From Pseudomonas sp. TCU-HL1 (GTDB lineage Bacteria > Pseudomonadota > Gammaproteobacteria > Pseudomonadales > Pseudomonadaceae): a stretch of DNA of 64,000 nucleotides. The stretch is from contig NZ_CP015992.1 in NCBI RefSeq assembly GCF_001708505.1, positions 2,604,001 to 2,668,000 on the forward strand. Reading direction: 5' to 3'. This document shows, in pieces, positions 24,921 to 34,049 of the stretch. The position numbers and the translations under genes were made by a program. Each line of letters opens with the position of its first letter. Position 1 is the first letter of the stretch. The notes under the pieces were generated by a model. The model made no database searches and was not told the origin of the DNA. It saw nothing but the letters and a program-made list of their open reading frames with translations.

Positions 24921-26072
24921 TCAAGGGCTGGTCGTGTCGCTCGCCCCATTGCGCTCATGCCGGTACGCGCTCACCGCTTCGTACACCGCCTTGCGCAGGC
25001 GGTTGATGCCACCGATGGGGCGGTGCTCGGGCAGACCGTGCCAGGGGTTGAAGGAGAGGTTGTCGCAGGCGAGGTTCTGTTCGCGGCTGTCGAAGTCCTG
25101 GGCCGGGACCTTGATAGTGGCGACGGTTACGAAGGGGGAGACGGACTCGTCCCACTCGACGCTGGTGTCCTCGATGGGCATGTAGTGCTGGGCGTTCTGT
25201 TTCTGAACCTGGAAGGCGAAGCAGGCCGGTACTCGATCCAGCGACAGCTGCTGATAGAGGGCGCTGCGCAGGAAGTTGGGCAGTGCGGTGTTCTGCTCGG
25301 GCAGTGCGTAGGGCGGGCAGCTCTGCGGGTCGGGGACCACTCGGTATTTGATGTTCACCTGCCCCAGCTTGTAGGGCGAAATGGAACTGTAGGTGGCGCT
25401 GACCGGGGTGTCCGGAGCCGGGGCCAGGGTCTTCAGGGCGATGATCAGGTGGCGGATTTCCCAACTCCGTGGGTCCAGGCTGGGGAAGAACGCACCGACC
25501 TTCTCACCGTTGGCCTGGGCATTGAAGTTCTGCCGGTACTCGGCCACATCGCGGACGAAGAATACCGGGTGGTTGAACATCACGAAGTCCTGCTCACCCC
25601 GGTGCGTCGGGCCTTTCATCAGTTTCTCGCCGGGCACGTCGAGCAGTTTGATGGCCATGCCGCGCGCGTCGCGAACGCGGTCGAACTGCGGGAAGGCATT
25701 GCCGTTGGAAAGGCGCATCCAGGCCTGCCAGGTCTTGCCCGGCTCGGCGAAGACCCCTGCGCGCAGGTCGCGGTCGAGTTCAGGCAGCACCGTTACTTCC
25801 GCCTTCACGCAGCCGTGCGCCTTGGCGTGGGCGTCGCGCAGCACGCGGGTGTTGTCGCGGTGCTCTTCGACGATGCGGATGGCGTCGTCGATGATAGCGC
25901 GGGTCTGCGCGGCCTCATCGGCGGGGATGACTTCTTCGGTAGGGACCGGGCCGGAGAATTTCCAGCCGTAATAGGCCTCGCCCGCCAGCCAGCCGATCAG
26001 GCCGGCCACGAGCAGGACGAGCAGGAGTTTGCCGAGGAGGCGGCCGAGCCACAGCCAGAAGCGCTTGAGCAT
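24921..26072 (-). CDS. Catalase-family protein with N-terminal membrane anchor
   Basis: A 383-residue protein. Residues about 9-33 form a hydrophobic anchor (RLLGKLLLVLLVAGLIGWLAG). The rest is a diverged catalase fold: RDAHAKAHGCVKAEV carries the expected His, followed by MRLSNGNAFPQFDRVRDARGMAIKLLDV and FVMFNHPVFFVRDV, matching the classical RFSxxxG...RDxRGFAxKF...NNxPvFFirD order. Its start lies 40 bases after the di-heme peroxidase stop, so the two are an operon. Both would face the periplasm. It is probably a peroxidase or peroxygenase rather than a classical catalase. Confidence 0.85.
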   Translation of the reverse strand: MLKRFWLWLGRLLGKLLLVLLVAGLIGWLAGEAYYGWKFSGPVPTEEVIPADEAAQTRAIIDDAIRIVEEHRDNTRVLRDAHAKAHGCVKAEVTVLPELDRDLRAGVFAEPGKTWQAWMRLSNGNAFPQFDRVRDARGMAIKLLDVPGEKLMKGPTHRGEQDFVMFNHPVFFVRDVAEYRQNFNAQANGEKVGAFFPSLDPRSWEIRHLIIALKTLAPAPDTPVSATYSSISPYKLGQVNIKYRVVPDPQSCPPYALPEQNTALPNFLRSALYQQLSLDRVPACFAFQVQKQNAQHYMPIEDTSVEWDESVSPFVTVATIKVPAQDFDSREQNLACDNLSFNPWHGLPEHRPIGGINRLRKAVYEAVSAYRHERNGASDTTSP

Positions 26073-26112
26073 GGGTGCTGGGTCCTTTGTCTTCTTCAGT
26101 TGGGGCGAGGGC

Positions 26113-27987
26113 TCAGCCCTGGCAGTCCGGGCCTGGGGTCCAGGGGCGGGGTTCCACCGGCGTGAGCTGACCTTCCTGCGCCGGGTTGCCCAGTACCTTG
26201 AGGTACTCGATAAGCGCCAGGCGTTCGTCGGAGGACAGGGCGCGACCGATCACGCCGTCCTTGCGGCAGCCGTCGCGGAACTCGTGGCCGTGGTTGCCAT
26301 TGCCCTTGATGCGGGTGTCCAGCAGGAAACTGCCGGGGAAGGCCGAGGTACGGAAGCCGACGAATGTCGGGTCGTACTCGAAGCTGCCGACATGGAACTG
26401 GCTGGCACGTTCATTGACCGGCGACAGCAACTGGAACAGGGTCGGCACCGAGCCGTTGTGGAGGAAGGGCGGGGTGGCCCAGATGCCGTCCAGGGGGCGT
26501 GCCTTGTAGCCGCGCTTTTCCTGCACGCCGATAGGCAGGCCGAAACCGTCCATGCGCGCGCGTTCGTCACCGGTGATGCCCGCCTGTTTGTAGGCCTGCT
26601 CTTCGACGAACGAGGTGATATAGGCCAGGCCCTTGGCGCTGGAGATCGCGCGGAAGTCGACCTGTTCGAGGCTGGCGCCAAGCAGCTTGACGTCGAGTTT
26701 GGTCAGTTGCTCACGGGTCCAGCCCAGCTTGCTGATGTCGAAGCGGTGGTCGGCGATGTTGTCGGCGGTGGTGGAGTCGGTGCCGATGATGTCAGTGGGC
26801 ACGATCCGCATGTGCCATTCGGGATTGCGGCCAGGCGCCACGCGTTGTTCCGGCGGCGGCACATCGGGTGTGTGGCAGTAGGCGCAGTTCTCGACGAAAA
26901 GGGCTCGACCCTGGCTGGCGCGGGTCAGGTCAACCTTGCCGAAGACCGTTTCCGGCCACGTGGGCGGGGCGAGTTGCTTGAGGGTTTCTTCCAGGGCGTA
27001 GAGATCGCGCACGCGCACGCTGGAGGCATAACGATCGGCTTCCGGCACCGTGCCGCCATCTGGCTGGAACAGATGCAGGCTGGCGCCTACGCCCAGGGCT
27101 TCGCCGATGTTGCGGGCCATGGGTTGCATGGCCGATCCATTCCACTGCACCCAGTCGAACTTCCAGATGTCCCAGAGGTGCGGGTAACTCACTGGGGCGT
27201 CCGCGATGCGGTAGTTGTCCGGGCTGATGGCATCGCCATAGACACTGTTGGCAATACGGCCGAAAGCGTCGGTGCGGCCGAAGCCTTCTTCAGTAGGGTA
27301 GAGTCCCCGATGGGTATCGTTCCAGGCGGTGCCGAGCAGACGGTCGAGGACCTTCTTGAACTCGCTGCGCAGCGCCTTCTTGCCCTCCGGATAGCCTTCG
27401 CCCAGCACGTGCTCGGCGAAGCGGCTGAACTTCAGCGGGTTGTAGTAGGTGAAGGCCATGCTCATGCCCAGTGCCTGGCCGAAGCTGCCGCCGCGCAGGG
27501 TAGGCACGGTGGAGGCCAGGGAGTGCAGGGCGGCGCCACCGTCGATGCGCACGGCCTGGCCGTTGTAGCGTAATTCGCCGGTGTGGCAGGCGGCGCAGCT
27601 GATGTCGAGGTACATCGCGCCGGTTTTCTCGTCTTCGTGGCGTGCCATGCCCACTGGCAGGTTGCCGGGGTTCATCGGGGTGGGTTTCTGTTGCGGGTCC
27701 ACCAGGAAGCCGAAGCGCGCGAGGTACTCGGGGCGGGCGAATTTGTCGCGGGAGAAGGGCAGTTCCAGCGCGGTGAACCATTCGTAGCGCAGGCCTTTAA
27801 CGGTGGTGCCCTGGGGGGTGTAGTAATAGGTCTGGCGCTCCTGGTCGCTCCACTGGTCCAGGTAGTGCAGCTGGCTGGGCGCCTGGTAGGCCGGAAGATT
27901 GGGGTTGGCGATGTAATAAAGGACGACCGCCAGGCCAGCGAGTAGGAGAAAAAGCACCAGCCAAAGGACATGGCGAAGAACGCGCAT
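26113..27987 (-). CDS. Membrane-anchored di-heme cytochrome c peroxidase-like protein
   Basis: A 624-residue protein with an N-terminal hydrophobic anchor (HVLWLVLFLLLAGLAVVLYYI) and two heme c attachment sites, CAACH (near residue 132) and CAYCH (near residue 374). It is much longer than ordinary bacterial cytochrome c peroxidases (about 340 residues) and has a C-terminal IWATPPFLHNGSVPTLFQLLSP block typical of the MauG/CCP superfamily. It heads an operon with the anchored catalase-like protein. Electron donor and substrate are not evident. Confidence 0.87.
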   Translation of the reverse strand: MRVLRHVLWLVLFLLLAGLAVVLYYIANPNLPAYQAPSQLHYLDQWSDQERQTYYYTPQGTTVKGLRYEWFTALELPFSRDKFARPEYLARFGFLVDPQQKPTPMNPGNLPVGMARHEDEKTGAMYLDISCAACHTGELRYNGQAVRIDGGAALHSLASTVPTLRGGSFGQALGMSMAFTYYNPLKFSRFAEHVLGEGYPEGKKALRSEFKKVLDRLLGTAWNDTHRGLYPTEEGFGRTDAFGRIANSVYGDAISPDNYRIADAPVSYPHLWDIWKFDWVQWNGSAMQPMARNIGEALGVGASLHLFQPDGGTVPEADRYASSVRVRDLYALEETLKQLAPPTWPETVFGKVDLTRASQGRALFVENCAYCHTPDVPPPEQRVAPGRNPEWHMRIVPTDIIGTDSTTADNIADHRFDISKLGWTREQLTKLDVKLLGASLEQVDFRAISSAKGLAYITSFVEEQAYKQAGITGDERARMDGFGLPIGVQEKRGYKARPLDGIWATPPFLHNGSVPTLFQLLSPVNERASQFHVGSFEYDPTFVGFRTSAFPGSFLLDTRIKGNGNHGHEFRDGCRKDGVIGRALSSDERLALIEYLKVLGNPAQEGQLTPVEPRPWTPGPDCQG

Positions 27988-28071
27988 CAGATACTTCCTT
28001 GTAGCTTGCTGAAATTTCCTACCTTATGCCAATCGGTAGGGGTATTGGCAAGGTGCTACTACGTACGGCTG

Positions 28072-29175
28072 CTAAGTCAGTCGCGGGTAAATCACCACCG
28101 CTGCACGTTGCTTGCTCTGGCCGAAACGGCTGATGCGCTCGAATTCGCGGTGGGTCACCGGCACGTGCTGACAATCCTGGGGGCGCCGTTGCAGGCTGCG
28201 CTCGGCGTTGGGGTCGTGCAGATAGATGAAGTTGCGGTCGCAGTCGGTGACGAGGACCCAGTGGGGGACCCGGCTGCGACTGCGGCGATGGCCGTCCACC
28301 AGCACCAGGGGCTGACCGCCGGATTCCAGCAGCGGACGCAGGTCCAGCTCGTCGCCAAGGTGCTGTTCGATGTCGGTGTCCTGCAGGGCGCTGCAGAAGT
28401 CCTCATGGGCCTGGCGGATCACCTCGCGCTTGCCGGCATTGCGCACCTCATCGAGAAACAGTGGGCCCTGGTCACTCAGTTGCAGCCTGACCCGGTAGCC
28501 CCGGCGCCAGGCCGCGAGTGCCAACCCGTGGGGACCGCAGCCGCCGTGGCCGCCGGGCATGTGCAAGCTGCTGGCTTCGCGCCACAGGCGCAGTTCGTCC
28601 TGGTGGTTGCCGGGCACGGCGCCCTCCAGGGCACCCATGGCCATCAACAGGCACGCTGGGCCGCAGGTGAATTCGGTGGTCTGGTGGTAATAGGGCACGG
28701 GCCGGTGCAAGGCTTGTGGATGCTGGACCACGCGCTTCTCCATGCGCAGCGCTTCCCTGTGGTCGGGGAAGAAGTCCGTCAGCAGCCCCAGGTTGCTGTA
28801 GCCGTTGCGCTCGAACAGGGCCACGGCCTGGCGAGCGTCCGGGCAGACCTCCAGTCGCAGGTAGGCGCAGCCATGGTCGCGGGCGCTGGTCTCGGCGGCG
28901 TCCAGCAGGCGCTGGCCAATGCCGTTGCCACGGGCGCGCGGATCGGTGGCGATGGAGTGGAGCCGGGCAAGGGGGCTGCCCTGGCGGAACAGCACCAGGG
29001 CGTAGCCGAGCAGGGCATGGCCCTCGCCCTGAGCCACCGTGAGGCTGGCGTTGGCTTCCACCATCATCCAGCGAAACTGTTGCCGGCCGAGACGGGCAAC
29101 TTCGAAACAGCGACTCTCAAGCTCCACCAGCGTCGACAGGTCGTCGAGCGTGGCGGCACGCAGAAGCAGGTTCAT
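28072..29175 (-). CDS. Fusion of GNAT acetyltransferase and C39-like peptidase domain
   Basis: A 367-residue two-domain protein. Residues about 1-155 are a RimI-like GNAT acetyltransferase with the acetyl-CoA loop in SIATDPRARGNGIGQRLLDAA. Residues about 165-367 are a C39-type papain-like peptidase domain: YYHQTTEFTCGPACLLMAMGAL supplies the Cys, and HWVLVTDCDRNFIYLHDP the His and Asp. The fusion suggests processing and acetylation of the same small peptide or protein. The ATG at 29175 is internal to the longest frame but fits the GNAT start. Immediate partners are absent here, so the substrate is unknown. Confidence 0.85.
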   Translation of the reverse strand: MNLLLRAATLDDLSTLVELESRCFEVARLGRQQFRWMMVEANASLTVAQGEGHALLGYALVLFRQGSPLARLHSIATDPRARGNGIGQRLLDAAETSARDHGCAYLRLEVCPDARQAVALFERNGYSNLGLLTDFFPDHREALRMEKRVVQHPQALHRPVPYYHQTTEFTCGPACLLMAMGALEGAVPGNHQDELRLWREASSLHMPGGHGGCGPHGLALAAWRRGYRVRLQLSDQGPLFLDEVRNAGKREVIRQAHEDFCSALQDTDIEQHLGDELDLRPLLESGGQPLVLVDGHRRSRSRVPHWVLVTDCDRNFIYLHDPNAERSLQRRPQDCQHVPVTHREFERISRFGQSKQRAAVVIYPRLT

Positions 29176-29392
29176 GGCAGGCCCCGCAAGGCAGGGAAGG
29201 AATCGCCCGAGTATTGGCCTTGATTGAAACGCTGTCGAGACGCATCGGGGGAGGGGAGTCCCGGCTAAAGCGCGAAGGGAAATTACGCTTATAGAGAATC
29301 GTTCCATGGCGCGTCAAAGTTCTTGCTAGCGTTACAAATAGCCTCTTCAACCTATTGTTTTTATTGATAAAGAAATTTTCTGGCGTCAAGGA

Positions 29393-30685
29393 ATGTTTAT
29401 CGTGGAAGCCATCTCCTCCGCACCGCGACGTCTGCTTCTGGTCGACCCTTGCGACCATTGCCGGCGCATCTTGCCGCACCTTGAAGAGGCGGGGTGGTCC
29501 GTGTCCAGCCAGAGCCTGGATCAGGCCCTGGCGGCGAGTTACGACATCGGCGTCCTGCGTCTGCGAGCCGACCACCTAGAACGTCCCGAAGGGGTCAAGC
29601 ACCTGATCAGTCGTAGCGGTACCGAGTGGATTGCCCTGATCGATCCCGTGAGCGAGCCCGTCTCAGGCCTGGATGAGTTCATTGGCGAATGGTTCTTCGA
29701 CGCGCTGAGCCTGCCGGTAGACCTACCGCGCCTGCAGGGGCTGCTCGGCCGTGCCTTCGGCATCGCCCGCCTGCGAGGTATCGGCAATCGCCGTGGCGAC
29801 CAGCATGAGTTGCTGGGCCAGAGCCGCCCGCTCCGCGAACTGCGCAAGCAACTGGCCCGGCTGGGGCCGAGTGACAAGCCGGTGCTGATCTGCGGTGAAA
29901 GTGGCAGCGGCAAGGAATTGGTGGCGCGGACGCTGCACCGGATGTCGCGACGTGTGGCAGGGCCATTCGTCAGTTTCAACTGCGGGGTGCTGCCGGAGGC
30001 GGAGACCGCCAGCCTGCTGTTCGGCTATCAGGGCAAGCTGGCTTCGGCCAATGGTGGGACCCTGTTCCTGGATGCCATCCAGGAGCTGCCTCTGGGTCAT
30101 CAGGAGCGCCTGTTGGCCTGCCTGCGGTCCAAGGCCTTGCGCCATGCCGATGGAGAGGTCCTGTCGCTGGATGTGCGGGTGCTCGCTTCAACCCGCGAGG
30201 AGCTGGGGGAAATGACCGAGCAGGGACGGCTCGATTCGGGCTTGCGCCAGTGGCTGGAGCAGAACCGCCTGGTCGTCACACCGTTGCGCAAGCGCCAGGG
30301 TGATATCGCCCTGTTGGCCGGGTACTTCGTCGATCTCTACAGTCTGGAGGCCGGGCGCCGGCCCAGCAACTTCAGTGAGGAGGCCCTGGCGGCCATGGCG
30401 CGGCACCGCTGGCCAGGTAATGTCCGCGAGCTGGCCAGCCGGGTACGTCGCGGCTACGCCCTGGCGGAAAGCGGGCCGATCGAGGCGGACGATCTCGGGT
30501 TGCAGAGTGCTCCGGTGGACGGCGCTTCGCTGGGCACGCTGGAAGACTACAAGCGGCGGGCGGAGTATCAGGCACTCTGTGATGCGCTGGCTCACTACAG
30601 CAGCAACCTCAGCCATGCGGCCAAGGTGCTGGGGGTGTCACGGCCGACGTTCTATCGGCTGTTGCACAAGCATCAGTTGCTGTAG
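29393..30685 (+). CDS. Sigma-54-type activator without GAFTGA loop (VpsR/FleQ-like)
   Basis: A 430-residue protein with a receiver-like N-terminal domain (1-125), an AAA+ domain (135-370) and a Fis-type HTH (SHAAKVLGVSRPTFYRLLHKH) at the end. Walker A is intact (GESGSGKE, 168-175). Between LFG (209-211) and GGTLFLD (221-227) only nine residues remain where activators normally hold about 21 including GAFTGA, and the Walker B motif reads LFLDAI instead of LFLDEI. So it probably cannot contact sigma-54 or hydrolyse ATP well. Vibrio VpsR is a known GAFTGA-less regulator acting with sigma-70 and c-di-GMP; similar use is inference. The receiver part lacks the phospho-accepting Asp pattern. A GTG at 29402 is an alternative start. 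Confidence 0.85.
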   Translation: MFIVEAISSAPRRLLLVDPCDHCRRILPHLEEAGWSVSSQSLDQALAASYDIGVLRLRADHLERPEGVKHLISRSGTEWIALIDPVSEPVSGLDEFIGEWFFDALSLPVDLPRLQGLLGRAFGIARLRGIGNRRGDQHELLGQSRPLRELRKQLARLGPSDKPVLICGESGSGKELVARTLHRMSRRVAGPFVSFNCGVLPEAETASLLFGYQGKLASANGGTLFLDAIQELPLGHQERLLACLRSKALRHADGEVLSLDVRVLASTREELGEMTEQGRLDSGLRQWLEQNRLVVTPLRKRQGDIALLAGYFVDLYSLEAGRRPSNFSEEALAAMARHRWPGNVRELASRVRRGYALAESGPIEADDLGLQSAPVDGASLGTLEDYKRRAEYQALCDALAHYSSNLSHAAKVLGVSRPTFYRLLHKHQLL

Positions 30686-30725
30686 GCCCCGCGAGGCTTT
30701 ACCCGATGGGGCGGACTTGCCGCAC

Positions 30726-30749
30726 TTCGCGAATGAATTCGCTCCCACA
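30726..30749. repeat. REP-like half element
   Basis: TTCGCGAATGAATTCGCTCC core followed by CACAA, between the activator gene and the FMN reductase gene, which converge. No paired inverted copy is close by. Confidence 0.65.
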
Positions 30750-30777
30750 AGGTCCGTCCTGCGAAGGTACGGCGTGA

Positions 30778-31374
30778 TCACATGCCGTTGGCGAACGACG
30801 GAATGCTCATGTCGATGGCTTCGCGAACCGGCTTCAGGGCGATGGCGTAGCGGGCGAGGATATCCAGGTCGTAGTCCATGCGCGCGCGAATGCGCTGGTC
30901 GTCTTCGCTCACCGGCTCGGCGTCGTTCAGCACGTTCTCCACGCCACGCACGATCAGATGCTCCGGCAGGTAGCAGAGGCGGCAGTTCTTGTAGCTGGAA
31001 GCACGCAGTTCACTGATCGGATAGCTGCCGCCGATGCCGGAGGACACGCCCACCAGCAGGCCAGGCTTGTGTGCCAGTTCGGCCTTGCTGGCGTAGATGA
31101 AGAAGTTCTTGATGGCCGGGCAGGCCATGCCGTTCCACTCGGGGGCGATCACCACCACCGCATCGGCGCTGTGCAGCCGCTGCTTGTACTCGGACCAGGG
31201 GCCGGTGTCTTCGGCCGGCCAAAGCGGCAGTGGGCCCTGGCCGAGGTCGATGATGCTGCAGGCATCGGGGCTGGCCTTGTCGAGATCGATCAGGCGCTGG
31301 CGGATGAAACGGGCGACCTTGCCCGACTGGCTGTTGGCGCGGCTGGAGCCGGCAATCAGGACGATGTTCAGCAT
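30778..31374 (-). CDS. NADPH-dependent FMN reductase-like flavoprotein
   Basis: A 198-residue flavodoxin-like protein: LIAGSSRANSQSGKVARFI binds the FMN phosphate, and VVIAPEWNGMACPAIKNFFIYAS is the characteristic YNxxxPxxLKN-type loop in diverged form. Such enzymes reduce FMN, quinones or azo/chromate compounds using NAD(P)H. A tail of about 30 residues (AIDMSIPSFANGM) extends past the usual fold. Single gene. Confidence 0.85.
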   Translation of the reverse strand: MLNIVLIAGSSRANSQSGKVARFIRQRLIDLDKASPDACSIIDLGQGPLPLWPAEDTGPWSEYKQRLHSADAVVVIAPEWNGMACPAIKNFFIYASKAELAHKPGLLVGVSSGIGGSYPISELRASSYKNCRLCYLPEHLIVRGVENVLNDAEPVSEDDQRIRARMDYDLDILARYAIALKPVREAIDMSIPSFANGM

Positions 31375-31498
31375 CTTGGGGTTCCTTGTTTAGACCGCGG
31401 GCAGGCTAGCTGGCCGCTTGCGAGTCGGCAAGGGAATGGGCGCCAGCCTGAGGCTCGGATGGCGCCAGGGAGTTTGAGAGGGCAGGACGGTGTCCTGC

Positions 31499-31523
31499 TT
31501 TCGCGAATGAATTCGCACCCACA
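31499..31523. repeat. REP-like half element
   Basis: TTCGCGAATGAATTCGCACC core, one base off the copy at 30.7 kb. It is upstream of the FMN reductase gene and next to a second structured repeat. Confidence 0.6.
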
Positions 31524-31539
31524 GGAGCGCACCGAGCAG

Positions 31540-31632
31540 CCGTGTAGCGTGGATAGCGCTTTTCTATCCACCACTGGCATCAGGTGGGAGGACGGTGGTG
31601 GAAATCCTCAAAGGGATTTCCACCCTACACGG
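31540..31632. repeat. 93-bp structured intergenic element
   Basis: The ends CCGTGTAGCGTGGA and TCCACCCTACACGG pair with one mismatch. Inside are two more hairpins: GGATAG...CTATCC and GGAAATCC-TCAAA-GGGATTTCC. The three-hairpin layout looks like a mobile or structured repeat unit rather than a simple terminator; it lies below the tlpQ-like gene (stop at 31663). Confidence 0.6.
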
Positions 31633-31662
31633 TGACCGGCGATTGAAATCACCGGCAAAGCA

Positions 31663-33807
31663 CTAAGCGCGGAAGTGATCCATCAGGCCTTGCTGGTGGT
31701 TGGCCAGGCGGTTCAGCGCCTGGCTGACCTGGGCGGATTCCTCGGCCTGGCCGGAGAGGGACTCGGTCACGTCGCGGATCGCCGCCACGTTGCGGTTGAT
31801 CTCCTCGGCCACCGCGCTCTGTTCCTCGGCGGCGCTGGCAATCTGCAGGTTCATGTCGGTGATCACGGTGACGGCATCGCCGATGCGCTGCAGCGCCATC
31901 ACCGCCTGTTCCACCTGTTCGACGCTGCCCTGGGCCTGGCGGTGGCTGCTGTGCATCGAGCCGACCACTTCGCGGGTGCCGTGCTGCAGGCCTTCGATCA
32001 CCTGGCGGATTTCCTCCACCGAATCCTGGGTGCGCTTGGCCAGGTTGCGCACCTCGTCGGCCACCACGGCGAAGCCACGCCCGGCTTCGCCGGCACGGGC
32101 GGCCTCGATGGCGGCGTTCAGCGCCAGCAGGTTGGTCTGCTCGGCGATGGCGCGGATCACTTCCAGCACCGAGCCGATCTGCTCGCTGCTGGCGGCCAGT
32201 GCCTGCACCTCTTCCATGGCGGCGTTCATCTCGCTGGCCAGTTGCTCGATGGCGCTGGTGGTGCGGCCGATCACGCCGAGACCCTCGCGGGTCGCATGGT
32301 CGGCGCCACGGGCGGCATCGGCGGCCTGGGCGGCGCTGCGGGCGACGTCCTGGGCGGTGGCGCTCATCTCGTGGGAGGCGGTGGCCACCTGGTCCACTTC
32401 ACGGTACTGCTGCTGCATGCCGGCGCTGGTCTGGCTGGCGATGGCGGCGGACTGGTCGGCGGTGCTGCGGGCGTCCTGCACCGAGCGTTTCACGTCGGCG
32501 ATGATCGGCTGCAGCTTGTCGAGGAAGCGGTTGAACCAGCCGGCCAGTTCGCCCAGTTCGTCCTGGCGGGCGTAGTCGAGGCGACGGGTCAGGTCGCCTT
32601 CGCCGCTGGCGATGTCCTTGAGCATGCCGGCCACGCCGAGGATCGGCCGGGTCACGCCACGGGCGGTGAGCCACACCAGCAGCAGGCCGGCAATGGCGGC
32701 GACGAGGCTGATCAGCAGCCCCATTAGGTTGGCGCTGGCGTTTTGCTGATCAAGCTTGGCGTCCAGTTCCAGCGCGGGCGCCAGCAGCACCTGTTTGGGT
32801 ACTTCCAGCAGCACGCTCCAGGGCGCCGCGGTGGGGATCGGCTTGAACGGCTGCATCACTCGCAGCATGCCGTCGTGCGCCATTTCCACGGCCTTGCCGG
32901 CCTGCAGGTTGCTGGCCAGTTCGCCGGCGTTCTCGCCGAAGGCTTTTTCCAGCTTGGCACTCAGTTGGCTGGCGTCCCGGCTGTGGCCGGCGAGCAGGCC
33001 CGCGGGGCTGAGGATGCTGACGTGGCCGTTGCCGTCGTACAGCTCACGGTTACCGGCAACGCTGAGTTGTTGCAGGCTTTCCAGGCTGATGTCCAGGCCC
33101 ATGACACCTACGGTCTTGCCGTTGAGCTGCAGGGGGAAGGCGATGCTGGTCATCAGCACCTGGCGGCCGCCGACGTTATCGAAATACGGGTCGAGCACGC
33201 AGGCCTGGCTGGTCTTCATCGGGCAGGTGTACCAGGCGTTGTAGGGCGCGCCGCTCGGTCCGGTGCTGCTGTCGGCCAGCAGTTCCTCGGTCATGGATTC
33301 GGACTCCAGCTTGCCGGGCGTGGGCTGTGACCAGTAGAGGGAGAAGCGGCCCTTGTCGTTGCTGCCGAGCTCGACCTGGTCGACGAAGAGTTCGTCCTTG
33401 CCGTCCAGGGCGTTGGGCTCGAAGACCAGGTAAAGGCCGAGGATTTCCGGGTTGGCCTCCAGGCTGGTGCGCACCTGACGAGTCAGGTCTTCGCGCAGGT
33501 CGAAGGCGTCGAGGAAGCGCTTTTCCGCCTGTTCCTTGAGGAACAGCACCTGACGGGAGAAGCCCTTGCCGTACTGGTAGTTGTCCATGAAGTAGCGCTG
33601 GATGCGGATCGCCTGCAGCTCCGCGCGGGCTTGCAGGCGCAGGCGTGCGCTCTGGTCGAGCATCTCGCTGCTGTTGGCTTTGACCAGGCTGGCGCTGCGT
33701 TTTGACTGGTACAAGGACGAACCCACCAGCAAGGTCACGATGGCCAACAGGCAGAGGCCGGCCAGCAGGGTGATTTTCCACTGGATGGACAGGCGATTGA
33801 ATGGCAT
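31663..33807 (-). CDS. tlpQ: Methyl-accepting chemotaxis protein, TlpQ-like
   Basis: A 714-residue chemoreceptor. Transmembrane segment 1 is near residues 11-30, a large periplasmic double-Cache domain spans about 35-355, segment 2 is near 362-383, then HAMP (RGVTRPILGVAGMLKDIASGEGDLTRRL) and a signalling domain with the conserved hairpin tip IAEQTNLLALNAAIEAARAG. Sequence and gene order match P. aeruginosa PA2654 (TlpQ), a receptor for histamine and polyamines, and the related P. putida McpU; both assignments are from memory. I chose MPFNRLSIQWK at 33807 with GAAGGAAG upstream. Confidence 0.85.
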   Translation of the reverse strand: MPFNRLSIQWKITLLAGLCLLAIVTLLVGSSLYQSKRSASLVKANSSEMLDQSARLRLQARAELQAIRIQRYFMDNYQYGKGFSRQVLFLKEQAEKRFLDAFDLREDLTRQVRTSLEANPEILGLYLVFEPNALDGKDELFVDQVELGSNDKGRFSLYWSQPTPGKLESESMTEELLADSSTGPSGAPYNAWYTCPMKTSQACVLDPYFDNVGGRQVLMTSIAFPLQLNGKTVGVMGLDISLESLQQLSVAGNRELYDGNGHVSILSPAGLLAGHSRDASQLSAKLEKAFGENAGELASNLQAGKAVEMAHDGMLRVMQPFKPIPTAAPWSVLLEVPKQVLLAPALELDAKLDQQNASANLMGLLISLVAAIAGLLLVWLTARGVTRPILGVAGMLKDIASGEGDLTRRLDYARQDELGELAGWFNRFLDKLQPIIADVKRSVQDARSTADQSAAIASQTSAGMQQQYREVDQVATASHEMSATAQDVARSAAQAADAARGADHATREGLGVIGRTTSAIEQLASEMNAAMEEVQALAASSEQIGSVLEVIRAIAEQTNLLALNAAIEAARAGEAGRGFAVVADEVRNLAKRTQDSVEEIRQVIEGLQHGTREVVGSMHSSHRQAQGSVEQVEQAVMALQRIGDAVTVITDMNLQIASAAEEQSAVAEEINRNVAAIRDVTESLSGQAEESAQVSQALNRLANHQQGLMDHFRA

Positions 33808-34049
33808 TGGGGCTTCCTTCTGTCTCGTCGGAACTTCATTCGTTGTCGGCGCAACCGGCGATTTCTTGACGCAAAGACGACGAATAGCCGTGCGGAATGC
33901 ACGAGGGTGCAATTTGCAGGCAAGAATTATGCACACTACGCCCAATATTCCGAACGCTTTTGACAGCGCCTCTCGGTTTCGGCAGAGTGCGCGCTTTTTT
34001 TCGCGGCGAGGCCGCAGTCTGGCAAGGCCAGGAAAACTGAGGAGAGGCG

